NCBI GenBank assembly: GCA_022606135.1
Contig: JABYQN010000006.1
Location: forward strand, 2,914,001 to 2,978,000
From: Fomes fomentarius
Lineage: Eukaryota; Basidiomycota; Agaricomycetes; Polyporales; Polyporaceae
Length of the DNA: 64,000 nucleotides
Direction of reading: 5' to 3'
This document shows positions 12,289-24,481 of this stretch, one piece after another (position 1 is the stretch's first letter; each line of letters opens with the position of its first letter). The notes under the pieces were generated by a model, which worked only from the letters and a program-made list of their open reading frames with translations, did no database searches and was not told the DNA's origin. Both the position numbers and the translations under genes were made by a program.

Positions 12289-14499
12289 TTCTGGTCTTTG
12301 GACAACGATTGCGACAGTATAACTCGGGCTGAGGTGCTCGTAGCTTGGTGGTACGAGAGGGACCTGCGCGGGACTGCGTGTGGGCCCATATGTTCTGCAA
12401 CCGCGCGCTCTGAGTCAGCAGCACAAGATACGGGTGGCAGAGATAAGCCCTCATTCAATCTCCTGGGAACATAAGTAAGTCCGTAAGTGTGCTTACCCGA
12501 CCTCGCCTATTAATATGAAGAGTGCACCCATATACCGAGACCCGAACTTCCCACTACTCATTGCCAGGGGAGTATGGTCGAACGGATTCGCTGCCTATTC
12601 CCGCCCGACGGTGCTGAGATCTGCATCATATCTCAAGATGTGCGCGATCGCAGACAGACGAGAACATCAGTGTGTGCATCGACTGTGCGACTGGCCAGTC
12701 GCGCAGGCGTGTGCACCGACGACTGTGCAACCAGTCGCGCAGGTGGCTATATGGTCACGACGTAGGTGATTAGTTACGAACAGGCCGTCGTATGCAGGTG
12801 TGCCAGGGCGTGATTTCGTACTACTTGAGCTTTTTGTCGGTGTACGTGATGCTACTTTGATTTGATAGCTTTCGACAGCTATCTGTAAGAAGGATTGCTG
12901 CATGGGCATGAACCCTCACTATGCCTTCTACGATCGCGAGCTGATTCACTCTTCAACTTGACATATCCAGTCTGGCGCCCGATGAGTACCGGGCGAGATG
13001 CCCACATAGTGATCCACCGTGACATCTAGCAGAACGATGATGAGATGGTATGAATACGATTGATATTTTTCTAGCTGCGTCGACTACTAAAAGAAAGAGA
13101 AGTCATGGAAGACCAGGCCAAAGATGAAGGAGTCATAACTGGAAGTTGCATGATCGTCAGCAAGACCACTCTTGGTCGTCCTCACATCAAAGTGTTACAA
13201 CACACCTTTGTGCGCAGAGCATCTACTATGCGTCTGCAGGGTGCCCGCCCTTCCACTCATAAACCCACACTTCGCGCGCTCGTTACTACGCGTCTTGCTA
13301 GGCCGTGCATGCCGTTTCGCAGAAGGCTCACAAGCAAATCTAGACAGGCAATCTTTCAATCTCTGAACCCAATCTGCAGGGAGCATCCACGGCGGACCTT
13401 AGGCGAAACAAATGTTCGGCCTAACAAGAAGCGCGATGGATGCGGGTGGGCGGAGGTCGGATGTACGCTGGAAGGCTTCGTGTATGCCACGAACACCCCT
13501 GGAAGATGGAAGAGAGAGCGGGAGGGGAGGGGAGGAAGACGGTGAGTCTGGTTGCAGTCCACAACTGGGAGGGCATAAGGGACATACCAAGGCGCAGAGA
13601 CGCGCTGGGGAAGGTGAGATGCGCCGGAACGGAGGCAAAAAAATCTCAGAGTCACAAGGGCTTTTAAAGTGGTGTCGGAGATCCCAATCAAGATATCAGC
13701 AAGGGTTGGTACGTCGTCTCATTGGACCCTGGACAGACGAGCGTTTTTGTGTTCCAACACGGTGGTCAAGACATGCGGGGCGCCGGAGGGGATATTAGAC
13801 CCAGAGAGAACTATTTGGGCTGATTATCATCAGTTCAACCGAATAAGGCGTCGACAGAACCAGCTCGCTGGCTCACCTTGACATGTGTGCGCAACCACGG
13901 CAGACGCATGGCTGTTCGCGGAGTTCTGAGGAAATACATTATGTATAAGTAGACCAAGAGAGCGACTGTTCCATTCGACAAGAACGGACACCGGGACAGA
14001 TGCCGATGGGGTCTGATGGGTTTCCTACTTGTGCCAGCCTCGATGCATACACAGGTACCCATCCAGAGATTCATATGTCGATCTCAGACTCAGACATGGA
14101 AGCTGCCACGCGGAGAACGCGTGTCCAACGCTTCGCCAGGTGCGTACCGGCTCGGTGCTATTCGCACCTACCCAAAGCGAGCCTGCAGCGCGTGCGGGGA
14201 CGCGAGCGAGAGGAGATGTGGGGTCGCTGTGTTTACATGGTGCACTTGCAGTGGATGGCGGGGGCCATCATCCTGATGGTTACCCGATCTGGCAAAGGCC
14301 GGCCCTGAAGCGTCGCGCAGATGGCGGCCGTCGTGCTCTTTGCGTTTATCGCAATCACCCATCTCACTCGTCGCCGGTCCTAGGAGGGAAGGAAAGGCTG
14401 GGTTAGAAGGAAGAGGGAAGAAGGGTACGCTATTTCATTCATTTCTTCCCGCTGCTCTCGATAATCCTTATGCCGGATTAAGGAACTAAGTAGGGCAAA
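12289..14499. other. Intergenic, divergent upstream region of the aminotransferase and CNBP genes
   Basis: About 2.2 kb between divergent genes. A short imperfect repeat of CCAGTCGCGCAGG occurs twice at about 12691-12745. Open frames here (for example plus 13105-13545) show no motif and look like chance frames. No RNA gene was seen. Confidence 0.5.
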
Positions 14500-15266
14500 A
14501 TGGCGTATCAGTTTAGCAGGAAGGGGTGTTTCAAGTGCGGAAACTGTGCGTATCCCTGATACTTCTTTGTTACCCATCGTAACCCGTCCTTGGCTAGTGG
14601 GCCACATCGCAGAAAACTGCTCCTCGGAGCAGCGTCTCTGCTACAACTGCCGGCAGCCTGGCCATGAGTCTGCGGCGTGCCCTCAGCCCCGCTCGGTCGC
14701 AGCCAAGCAATGTTACTCCTGCGGTGGCGTAGGCCACATCCAGGCCGAGTGTCCCAGCCTCCGGCTGCAGAACAACGGCCAGAAATGCTACGTGAGTATC
14801 GGGGTGGTCATGACCTGGATTTCTGCTTTCTCAAGTTCGTCCACTCCATCAGAATTGTGGCCGGTTTGGACACTTCGCGCGCTCCTGCCCCAACGGTGCG
14901 GGTGGAGCTTTTGCCTCCCGTGCACCCCCGCCTGGACGTGGACTGAACACCTCCACCCTCCCCCCGGTCAAGTGCTACCGCTGCGGAGGACCGAACCATA
15001 TGGCTAGGTACGCCCTCATTACTGCACACTTGGTGACATTGCATTCATCCGATTCTTGTTAGGGACTGCCTCGCAGCTCCGGGTACAACCGTGGCGGATA
15101 CCGGTGTTCCTGTTGGGAACCCCAACAAGAACAAGACCTGCTATAAGTGTCAGCAAGAAGGCCACGTAAGTGCCTGGTTTTCTCCCCGCTATGCTTCAAC
15201 TGATTGGCTTTGCGGTGTTATTAGATCGCTCGCGACTGCCCCGAGAACGCCGATTATGTCGCCTGA
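14500..15266 (+). CDS. GIS2: CNBP/Gis2/Byr3-type zinc-knuckle protein (six CCHC knuckles)
   Basis: Small cytoplasmic nucleic-acid-binding protein of the CNBP/Gis2 family, which binds single-stranded G-rich RNA or DNA and associates with translating mRNA. The start is ATG at 14500 (MAYQFSRKGCFKCGN). Introns at about 14546-14600, 14791-14853, 15008-15060 and 15168-15224 keep frame. Six CX2CX4HX4C knuckles can be read: CFKCGNLGHIAENC, CYNCRQPGHESAAC, CYSCGGVGHIQAEC, CYNCGRFGHFARSC, CYRCGGPNHMARDC and CYKCQQEGHIARDC. A Gly/Ala/Pro-rich linker (about 14900-14970) separates knuckles four and five. The end is CPENADYVA-stop at 15266. Two introns interrupt knuckles between the Cys pair and the His. 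The family often has seven knuckles; I find six. There is no other sensible identity. Confidence 0.93.
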
Positions 15267-18213
15267 ACCCCTGACACTACGACACCGTTTTTGCTACCAC
15301 ACAATTGTAGGATGTCAGTGTATCAGGTGTATGAAGATCGACTCAGCCGCAAAGGCTTGTAACGACAGATGTTTTTATCTATCAGCTGCTCTATCTGTCT
15401 TCATGTATGAATACGAATTCAGCTGCGACTCGAAGCTTCATGTGGGAGTGGTTTTATATGAGTCTGGAACGCTGTGGTTCTCCGCAGCACGCCGTAAGTA
15501 GCCATTTCTTCCCTCCAATCTTCGCTCTCACTTATAATCTATGCGTTCAGCGCGAGACGTTAGCGCGGGGATGTTAGCTGACATCCAATGGCAGCTGCGC
15601 GCATCTGGGTGTCCGTTGCTATGTCCCTAGGCATGATCAGACTCCTGGAAGGCACACGGTCCCATGGACGTAGCACGAACATGGGCCACACTGTCCGTCG
15701 CGATGATTCAGCTTGCCAATGGAACTCACCGTGCGAGATGTGGCGGTCGACGTGTACGACGCACTTGATTACCCTCATGCTGGGGCACTGGGGTACTACG
15801 ATCCCCCGGTCCTAGGAGCCGCGTTGTCATCCCCGTCCCGACCCCGGTGCTGCAACTCGGTCAACATTGTCTGTGGTGCCATCCTGGATCAGACAAGAGG
15901 CGCACAGCGTGTTGGTGAGGCGCCGAAGTAAACCGCCCGTTCAGGGTTCACCAGGGTGGTTTAGTGCAGCCGTCAATACTTTAATGCTCCAGTACGTACG
16001 TTCCCCCTCAACAGTCGAGCAATGCCGCGTAGATCGCGCAGTATACCACTCGCAGGTGTAGGAGCCAATAGTCGAAGGAGCAGCATGACAGCTCAGATCC
16101 TACTTCCCCAAACAAGGTGCCGTACAGAAGCGCACCCCAGGGTGCTAGCGGTAGCTTCCAAAGGCAATGCGAATGTATGTCTACACATGATCGAACGCAC
16201 CCGCGCCTGCTGAGCACTAAGGGCCCTCTTCTCGCAGACCTCGTGTGCGTCCCCAGTCGACGACCGATGCTCGAGAGAGCAAGAATGACGGGATTTTTTC
16301 CGCAGGTGCCGACCGCTCGTCCCTGCTGCTGTATGGGCCCCATTTCTGCTAGGCCTTCGAGCTCTTGGTCGGCGATCGCTCCCGTTATCAGATCGGGTGA
16401 GGACAGTCTGAATCCACGGCGTTGGCACTGGGCACTGAGGGTGGGCAGTTGCGTCCACGAAGCGTTGGAGAACGCGGGCAGACGATCGTCTCCTGTCCCC
16501 ATTTGACAAACGCGCTACTCGACGCCCGCAGGGGGTCTCGCCCGGCCGGTGCGTGGCTGCTTCCTTGCCTCGGACGCTCGTCGCCCTCCCTCCGCCCGCG
16601 ACGTCCATTCATGAGGCGTTCTATCTTGCATCGAAAGGGGGCCACTCATGGACATGGAAGCAGGTCGGCAGTGCACCATGGGACCACCCACCCGCCCACA
16701 GGCCCTCTCGTGCCCACATGCGCCGTGTGTGCATAGATTACATGACGTCGACGAGCTGCCGTACGCGAGCCTCCAGGCGAGTACGAAGGCGGGTCTGACC
16801 TTCTTATCACACCCAAGATCCGGACTCTGTTCGCCCACACGGGCTTCCGGAACCCCGCCACAGTGAATGGGGGGGAAAGCATCGATCAAGATACCGGCGC
16901 TGTCGCCACTGGAGCTAGAGCAGGACCATAGCTCGTTACGGCCAAGGATCCTCCCCGGCGTCAGGGACGGTGTGGTGACTTGCTAGATTCTGCCTTATAT
17001 GCGGCCTGGGAGGCGGTCCCTGCTTTGCACCAGGTCCTCGTCTCTCCATACCCGGCTACCCAGAACACCCGCTCCTCTGCTTGACGGGTCAGTCCCTTAA
17101 TCCATTATTCTCCTCCCGTCCCTGCTCGTCCCTGCTCGTCCCTGCTCGTCCTCACCCCTTGTGTTTTTTTTTGACAGGCTACACGTCCAGCGGCGGCGCG
17201 GCGGCGTGCACGAGTCTCCAAGCGCACAAGTTCGCTCACGTTTGATTCGCATTCCATCAGCTTCTTGTAAGGCTGCTCGATGGCCTCGACTGGGGTACGT
17301 CCTCATGCCGCAGTGCCACCACACCGCACACACGCATCCCTGCCCTCCCCCGACCGGTCCCGCGGCGGTGTCTCTCCACGCACGCGTCCGGGCCGTTCGT
17401 CGCTGACCCACGCCTGCCGTTTGAATGTCTTGCAGGATAGAGTCCTGGATCGAGCTCACCTCCCAGCCCCGCAAGGAAGCAGGCATGCGCACGGGCTTGA
17501 TTGACCTTCCATGTTGTGGAGGTGAGTTCCCGCGTTCGTCGGTCGCTCGTCCGCTCATGCCGTATCGCTCACTCTGCTCATCCCCGCCCCTGTACGGTTC
17601 TTCTGCTCGCGTTGCGCATATTGTTCCCGGCGCTGTCAGATGGCATCGACATCTTAGCTCGCGATGGAACCTTGTTTGACAGGCCTCGTGAAATGAGGTC
17701 ACGGTGTGTGTGGGTGCAGTCCCCGGAGGTTCGCGGCAGCAGAGGGTGACCGTCCGTACGGCTATGATGTATACCCTACTAGCTTCTGCTCTGGTGACTA
17801 CGCCAATGCATACTGTATACTCCCTATCTGACAGTGAGAAGACCGATGTCGTTCAAGCTCAAGTGTCCAAGGCGGGGAGCTCAGGGCCATTAGTGCATGT
17901 CCTTTCCATCGATCTCATGTGGCCGGTGTGTTATGCTCAATAAAGGACATGCCGTAAGATGGAAATCTTGAAGCTTGGAAGCTTTTGAAGGACGGTGCAA
18001 CGTACCCTTGAGCAGGATGCGTTGCACATGCCGAATTGCGGAGTGAGTCTATTGCAGTCGTGGGTAGTCTCGACTGTCAGAACACGGGCGACAGAAATAT
18101 ACGGAGACAATACTACATATGGTCTAGGGTATACACACTCGTATCACCAAGAGCATTTTAGTGCGTCCACAAGTTATCCACGGGCTCGAGAGCATATCCG
18201 GAGAGGAACGGTG
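15267..18213. other. Gene-poor interval, 2.9 kb
   Basis: Convergent flank of the CNBP gene and COQ10. Many short open frames exist but none has a motif I can name. A small tandem array lies at about 17116-17150. A splice-bounded segment near 17434-17520 (reading ESWIELTSQPRKEAG) is the most protein-like piece, but I could not extend it into a gene. Confidence 0.45.
17116..17150. repeat. Short tandem repeat
   Basis: The unit GTCCCTGCTC is repeated three times in a row in a C/T-rich stretch. It is non-coding as far as I can see. Confidence 0.8.
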
Positions 18214-19032
18214 TTACGCCTTTCCTTTCCCATAAATATCTAGACACCGCTCCTCGAACGCCTGTACCATCATCTTGGACACCTGGCCGAAGAAGGTAGC
18301 TGAGACCGCCGCGTGCACTGGGTTCGTGAACGCAAACGAGAGATCCAGAGTGACGAAAGTTGGTCCCGTGCTGGCCTGTTCGGCGGCCATCTTCGATGCA
18401 CCTTGTGCTGCTGGAGCAACCAGAGGTTGGGCAGCTGGATGTGGGGACTGCCGCGAAGCAGGCTGGAAACGCCAGACGGTATTGAGCGACTTGAACAGCG
18501 GCGTGGAGGAAGCAGCGACCGCCTGCGCATGTGACGTCAGCACCATATCGCTCGTTGCCTCCAGGATGAGCACGAAATGACCTCAACGGACTCGTACGGC
18601 CGGCATGTGACCTTGCTCACGTAGCTCTCCTTGAAGGAGAGGAAGCCGACCGTGAGCTCGACATCCATGTTCAGGCGCCCGTGCGGGTCTGACGGGTGTG
18701 GCTGCTTGCTCAGTACGCGCGCATGCGTGCAAAAGGGGAGAAAGCGGGGATAGGACGACGCGTCCGCGACGAGCTCGTAGAGCTGCTTCTGCGTGTAGCT
18801 GAGAGATTGCGAGACGCGGAGTTCAGTCGGGAGCATGCGACACGCTGCCGGAGGCAGTCTGTGCGGGGAGAGGCACGTACGGAAATATCTTGCGCTCGTG
18901 ATAGACGTGCGGGCGTTGGTCATTGCCGTCTTGTCCCGAGAAGGGCGAGAGAGAGGAGAGGTCCGGGAGCGTAAAGAGAGGCCTGGATAGCTGTGGGCGC
19001 GCGCAGTGGGCGAGGCGGGGGAGGAGAGCCAT
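18214..19032 (-). CDS. COQ10: Coenzyme Q-binding protein COQ10 (START-like)
   Basis: Mitochondrial START/polyketide-cyclase-like protein that binds coenzyme Q and is needed for efficient ubiquinone synthesis and electron transfer. ATG at 19032 gives a Leu/Arg/Ser-rich N-terminus (MALLPRLAHCARPQLSRPLF) consistent with a mitochondrial targeting peptide. The first intron joins HERKIFP to YTQKQLYELVADASSYPRFLPFC, the family signature of the first START helix and strand. DVELTVGFLSFKESYVSKV follows. The last exon (18573-18214) has LFKSLNTVWRFQPA, FVTLDLSFAFTNPVHAAVSATFFGQVSKMMVQAFEERC and ends DIYGKGKA-stop. A Pro/Ala/Gln-rich insert of about 35 residues (near 18480-18380) sits between two conserved strands and is longer than in yeast COQ10. 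It is divergent from the next gene, with about 365 bases between starts. Confidence 0.93.
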
Positions 19033-19397
19033 TCGAATGCAGCATTCGGCAAGACAGCAAAAGTGGTTCGCGATCGACTAGCGGTGTAGTAGAGCAGACG
19101 CCCAGGTGAGAGAGCTCTGAGTGCGGTGCTGCAAACTCCGAGTCTGCTGGCGACCTTGTTCCCAGAAGTCTTGCCTGGCCTCTGCTCGTTTCTTGTATCC
19201 TGCTATGCCACCTGCTTCACCATAGAGCCCTCTCTATTGTATCTGCGCACTCGACGCGACGCTCTGTATACGTATATCCAACCTCTGTCGTCACTGTCTG
19301 CCTATAACTGCTTCATCAAAACTGTACTACCCATCCTGCTAATACCCCTGCTTCCGACCATCTATCTCACCACATCTCAAGAATCACTATATTTGCT
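19033..19397. promoter_or_regulatory. Divergent promoter region between COQ10 and the coiled-coil gene
   Basis: A 365-base region between two divergent ATGs. The right half is pyrimidine-rich (about 19140-19390), a common pattern just upstream of basidiomycete starts. No unambiguous TATA box was seen. Confidence 0.5.
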
Positions 19398-22305
19398 ATG
19401 GCAGACCCTTTGCAATATCGACTATCAAACAGCTCAGACGAGTAAGTCCTAATTTTGATGGTACTCGGAAGAAGCATATCCCAACGTGCCACAGTTCCCC
19501 GCTTCAAGAGGATATCTCTGACAGCGAGCACGAATCCCCACCACTCGACGACGCAGACGATATCGTCCAAACTCTCGACCCAAGAAACTCCCAACTGTCA
19601 TTGGTGTCCGGCGCAGGCCACAGCCTCGACGATCGGAGACATCGTCGCCGCAGCCTCACCCACCGCGACTTCTTCAGGACGCTCGTAGACGAAGGCGTCG
19701 ATGCCCGCAAGCACTCCAAGCTGCTCCGCGCCGCACTCGGTCGGTTGGACACCGAGACGCGCCGCGCGCAGGAGGCGGAACGGCGCGCGTTGGAGCTCGC
19801 GCAGCGGTTCAAAATTGTCAACGAGGCGCGCCTGAGCGCACAGGCGGAAGTCGAGCGCGTGCACGCCGAGCTCCGGATGTACAAGGTCCAGCTGGACAAC
19901 GCGCAGCGGGAGATCCTCAGAGGCTCAGACTTGCTCAAGGACATCGAGGCGCAGCGGGACAGCGCGGAGGAGGCGGCGGCGAGGGCGCGCTCGACTGCCC
20001 GGAGGCTGAAGGAGGAGCAGTTGATGATGAAGGCGCGCGAGGAGGGCAGGAAACAAGGTTACCAGGAGGGTTTGAGGCGAGGATATCAACAAGCTCGTGG
20101 TGGGGCCTTGATGGGCAGCAATTCGATGTTCCTCCTGCTGGTCTGCCGCCGCTAAACGGCCTCATTGGTGAGGGTGTCGGCCCGTCCCGTGCGGGCGATC
20201 GTGTTGATCCCTTGGATGGGATGGCCATGATGAACCTGTCCTCTCCGCCTCGTACTTTGGCTGATGCGGCAGCTGAAGAGGACCCGTATGGCGCTGGTGC
20301 TCAAGGCTCTCGATTCCGGGAAATGATGATGACTCCCTCGACCCTTCGCTCTGGACCTCTACCTCCAGCCCAAGACGAACCGCGGTACATTCGGCCTACC
20401 CCGATGCATAACCCGCCATCATCGCCTTCACATGCGGACTACTACATACCGCCTGACGGCTACATACCGTCATTGGGCCCGGACAACGTTATTTCTATGC
20501 CGCCTCCCCATGAAATGGAGCGGCAGCCGTCCATGTCCAGCGTTCCTCCCAGTAGTGCATCCGCAACTGACGAGCCTCGCTCTGCTCCTCCAATCAACCC
20601 CCGAGATTACGCATACATGCAACGCCACCGTAGCTCGCCACAGTCTTTTGCAGACTCTTTCCCGTCCACGACTATCTCACAGTTCGATATTGTGAACACC
20701 CCGAATGTTCCCATCCGTGGTCCGCGTGAACGGAGCTCTGGGCTGAGTGCCATCCCTGAAGTCTCTAGCACGATGGAGTATAGTCCTGGCATGTCTAGTC
20801 GTGTGAGGAGTGCTATCCTCCCAGAGGTCGCCACCTTCCCCATGCCGGATGACGTTCTCGGGAACGAGCCATCTATACCTCATACTCGTAGCAAAGAGTT
20901 AAACCAACGCATCGCGAACGAGCTTAGGTATTCCGACCCAGATCAGATGGAACAGTGGCGACAATCCACGGCGAGTCAGGTAAGCCTCTTTCTTTCGTTA
21001 CTGTCAACGAAGCCTATCAACTTTCCGCAGAGCCAACCGTCGTCCTCACGTGAACGGCTGTACACTCCTCATCGACCGAGTCATGTTACAACCCCATCCC
21101 CTCTGGGTGGACCATCGATCCCGGCACCGTCTCCTGCAACCCCCACCCCTACTCATCGCCGTACGCGCTCCGTGCAATCCCCGCCTTCCGATGGCCGCTC
21201 GTATGCTGGTGCGGGGTCTGGTTCAGGCACTCATCGTCGCACGTCGTCTTCCACACCGATCAGCATCCGAATAGAACCGCCGGTACGTATCCACCTTCGT
21301 CCCTTCCTCGACCAGTTTGTGTCTGACTATGCCACATCTGTAGTCTGGACCAGGTTCGAATTATTCTCTCGCGTCTGTGCACGACGACATGCTGTCCCCG
21401 CGGACATCACACCGTACCATGCCGCCTACTTTTCAACCAATCGATGCAGGCACCCCGACCCCAGACCGCCCGGATTCCAGGGGTTATTCAGGAGGCGCCC
21501 ACCCCTACACATACGGCAATCCCGTGTCGTCATCAACGCCATACTACAATGCGCCTCCATCTCATACCCCCGTCCCCACTTCTTCCCCCAGGCACACACC
21601 AGACCCCACCCGCGGCTACGCAGGTCCTGGTCCATCCTATCCATACGCATCGTCCTCTTCCTCCGTGGGACAGCAAGTCCTCGGGCGGCCGAAATCCAGG
21701 GCTGCTTCTGCCGACTACAGCAGTGGAGTAGGTGCCGAGTACGCTGTTCGTCCCCGCACGCCTTCTGCGCCTTCTACCAGCGGTCGTTCTCCTTCAGCTA
21801 TGGCCATGGGTGGAGATCGACCACCCTCCGCACGTCCTATCACCCCGGGCAGTCTTCGGTGACGTATGCTGCCCCCTCTCCACGCGTGCCGAGTGTCCTC
21901 CGCTCGCCGTCCAGAGCGTCCAGCCGCCAATCGCTCCAACCTGACCCCTACGGGCCCGCACGTCCAAGCTCCCGAGCATCGGCAGACCACCAGCGCACAC
22001 TCAGCATGCACGCCGGCTCGACGCCCGCTATCGTCTCCCGGCCGCTCTCGGGCTCGCAGCAGGTGCGGCGCGTGCCGTCGGGGAGCTCGATGAACAGCGA
22101 GAACTCGCGCAAGTCGGGGTACCAGCGGTACGACCCGAGCGAGTATATGGAGCCGGCGCTGCTGGCGAGCTCGGAGGACCTGACGAGCATGCAGAGCCCG
22201 AACACGATGGCGAATACGCGCGCGAACTCGGCGTGGATGGGCCCCGGGCCGTCGAGGCTGAGGCCGTCGTCGCCGTCGATGTCGTATGCGAGTGGGCGCT
22301 CTTGA
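19398..22305 (+). CDS. Coiled-coil protein with long Ser/Pro-rich tail, function unknown; two apparent frame breaks
   Basis: I do not recognise a named family. ATG at 19398 gives MADPLQYRLSNSSDE, joined across a short intron (GACGA/GTAAGT to CACAG/TTCCCC) to SPLQEDISDSEHESPP. Residues coded by about 19650-20095 form a strongly charged coiled coil (FFRTLVDEGVDARKHSKLLR onwards) with EGRKQGYQEGLRRGYQ at its end. The rest is disordered, rich in Ser/Pro/Arg/Tyr. Two introns in the tail are clear (near 20979-21030 and 21282-21342). The frame changes twice without a good intron: at the G run 20102-20105, and near 21851 (CCGGGCAG). In both places one extra G would carry the frame on, which suggests homopolymer undercalls rather than a dead gene. 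For the second, an alternative intron (for example 21743-21852) is possible. The C-terminus is MSYASGRS-stop. Confidence 0.7.
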
Positions 22306-22314
22306 GGAGCCTTG

Positions 22315-22347
22315 CTGCTGCTGCTGCTGATGATGATGATGATGATT
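22315..22347. repeat. Trinucleotide microsatellites (GCT)n-(GAT)n
   Basis: About five GCT units run into about five GAT units, directly behind the stop codon of the coiled-coil gene, so they would lie in its 3' UTR. Confidence 0.9.
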
Positions 22348-24283
22348 CAGAGTTCGTTGTTGTTATTGTTGTCGCTATGTCACGATGCACGACCGATTCT
22401 TGTTGTGACGATCTTGAAATGACGATCTTGGCTGTTGTATGTATTATCTACTTACAGATGATTCCACGAGACAGGTTTCTTGGTGGTTGGTTAGTTGGTT
22501 CTACAGAGCGTTGCGGACTGCGACCTTTTGCTACTAGGCTATGGTTGTTTGTTTGTATTGTTGTATGACCGGTTTGTCGATGCTCTACGTACCGTCTTGT
22601 CTCGCATTGATTCATGTCTGCCACAGAGTACTCACGCCCTTGTAATGAGAATGATGAACGTCGTTGATGGTTTTCCTTACTCCCCGTTGAACTCGTCATC
22701 AAGTGGTATTTCCGGTGCGTCTCCCATGCCGTTTTCATGTCTTGCCATCATGGCTCTGCTCATTGAGTTGATACTCCAGATTCTAGCGACCGTGGGCACA
22801 TATGGACGAGACGACCAACCCTAGAGTCCTTCCATTACTACAAAACCACGTTTGTCGGAGTCTCGGACTTGGGAAAGCTTCTGCTGCAAGTTCAAAGTGA
22901 TAGGCGACGGAACACCACAAGATCCAACAGGCCCACACTTCCCGACATTCTTGCACGCGGAACACACGCGGCGGTTCCGAGCCAATCTGCATTAATTGTG
23001 TTACAAGCGGATGGTCTGGTCTTTGTTTCTGTGGAAGCTGAGTTCTGGGGCATCATTGTCGCGATGGCACTTCGATGCAGTCTTGAGGAATTGTGATATC
23101 GATATCACCGTTGACCTTCGGCAGATTTGTGATAGATCGTGGCTTCGGACCAAGGCACGCGGCAGAGCCTGGCAGAGCATCTATGATCTGCCTGTTGTGT
23201 TCATCGTTATATCTGAGTCAAACCATGCACAAACATCAAAGGTTGTCCGTGGTTGGTTGTCTATCTCGCCGTTCGATTGGACAAGTGCAATCTCCATCCT
23301 GACATGCAGGCAGCACTTGAAGTAGAATTCTGTCTGCTGCAGTCGAGATTAGACCCCATGAGTCGATCCTAGTCATTCATGATATCAGAGACAGAAGTTG
23401 TGTACTTGTGCTCTGTTGGAGTCTCTCAACTTCTCGCTTATCTTGCAGCGTTCGTCGGAGTGCCGATGGCAACCCGCGAACCGCTCGGTATCTACTTCTT
23501 CGCGGACCGCTGTGGTGCGAGATTGTCCGGGATTCAAAACATGACCAGGACCTGCAGGTGCGCCTCTGCCGAGCCCGCAATGTCGTTCCCTCCGTCCAGA
23601 GCGGGCGGGCCGTCACAGACGTCGAGGTGTGGCTACATGCCGTTTTGTTCTGATCAATGTGACTCATATGACTGGTGTTCTGTCAGGCTTGCAGCATGGA
23701 GGTCAGGAAGCGTGTATGAAGCACTCATCAAAAGTGGGAAAGTTAGAACCCCGCAAAGTCCGTTGGATACGTACGAGCGCTACGTAAAATGGCGTGCCGT
23801 GTGTTTCTCCGCCTTCCATCAGTGCGGCTTTGTTATCGGCGCAACCTGAAGTCCTTCCATTCACTGGCTCGACGCAGCGTTGCTAAGTATGCCTTGCTTG
23901 AGCGAGCGCATCACTTTCACGACCATTCATATAGCAGGCGAGGGACCACATTGTTGGACCAGAGGTACATAATCGTTTCTGCCTGGGCAACGGTGGCGCG
24001 CACATCAGCTTGACGTTTGGTAAAACAAATGTCGCCATCTTACCACAGGAAGATAACCTAATGGAAGCTCGTCGCTGTCCATGTGGTCCTGCACAGGTGG
24101 CAAAGAAGCTCCGTGCACAGATGGTACGTTGGCCCGCTATCGCATCAGCTTTGCTAATGTTCCTGGGACTCCCGGCCCTCATCCATGATCCTACTGTATC
24201 AAATGATGCGCTGGAGAATCGGCGCGAGACATCGAATTACAATGGGATCCAGGTTCGAAGCGCGCACCGGCGATGACATGCGC

Positions 24284-24306
24284 GTATATATATAAGTATA
24301 TAAGGG
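24284..24306 (+). promoter_or_regulatory. Candidate TATA box of the S28 peptidase gene
   Basis: The stretch GTATATATATAAGTATATAA lies about 180 bases before the ATG at 24482. It is one of the few clear TATA-like elements in front of a host gene in the window and fits an inducible secreted enzyme. Confidence 0.6.
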
Positions 24307-24481
24307 CCTCTTGAGCGGAATTTCCGCCTCCGTCGTCGTTGTCGTCGAAGCTCCAAGCAGCCTCTCGCCTCCTCCCAGCATCTGTTGACGTTGCTGAGGA
24401 CAACTGACAGCGTTTAGGCTCTCAGGCATTCGGGCACTCGGATCTCAGGCTTTCAAGCTCGGCTATCTGGCTACTGACAAC

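Larger units (their letters stand above)
22306..24481. other. Intergenic, 2.2 kb, with microsatellite
   Basis: Starts with the 3' flank of the coiled-coil gene and ends with the promoter of the S28 peptidase. Frames such as plus 23379-23849 are Cys/Arg/Ser mixtures without motif. No gene or RNA was identified. Confidence 0.5.

Noticed and set aside
12691..12745. Direct repeat of CCAGTCGCGCAGG as a CRISPR-like or operator array
   Set aside because: Only two imperfect copies in a eukaryotic intergenic region; no array structure.
13105..13545. Plus-strand 146-codon open frame
   Set aside because: Arg/Thr/Gly-rich composition of a chance frame, no splice-linked neighbours and no motif.
17434..17520. 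Possible exon reading ESWIELTSQPRKEAGMRTG
   Set aside because: It has a plausible acceptor and donor, but neighbouring sequence gives no frame-compatible exons and I cannot name a family.
23379..23849. 156-codon Cys/Ser-rich plus-strand frame as a zinc-finger gene
   Set aside because: Cysteine spacing fits no known finger, there is no start context, and no exons can be joined.
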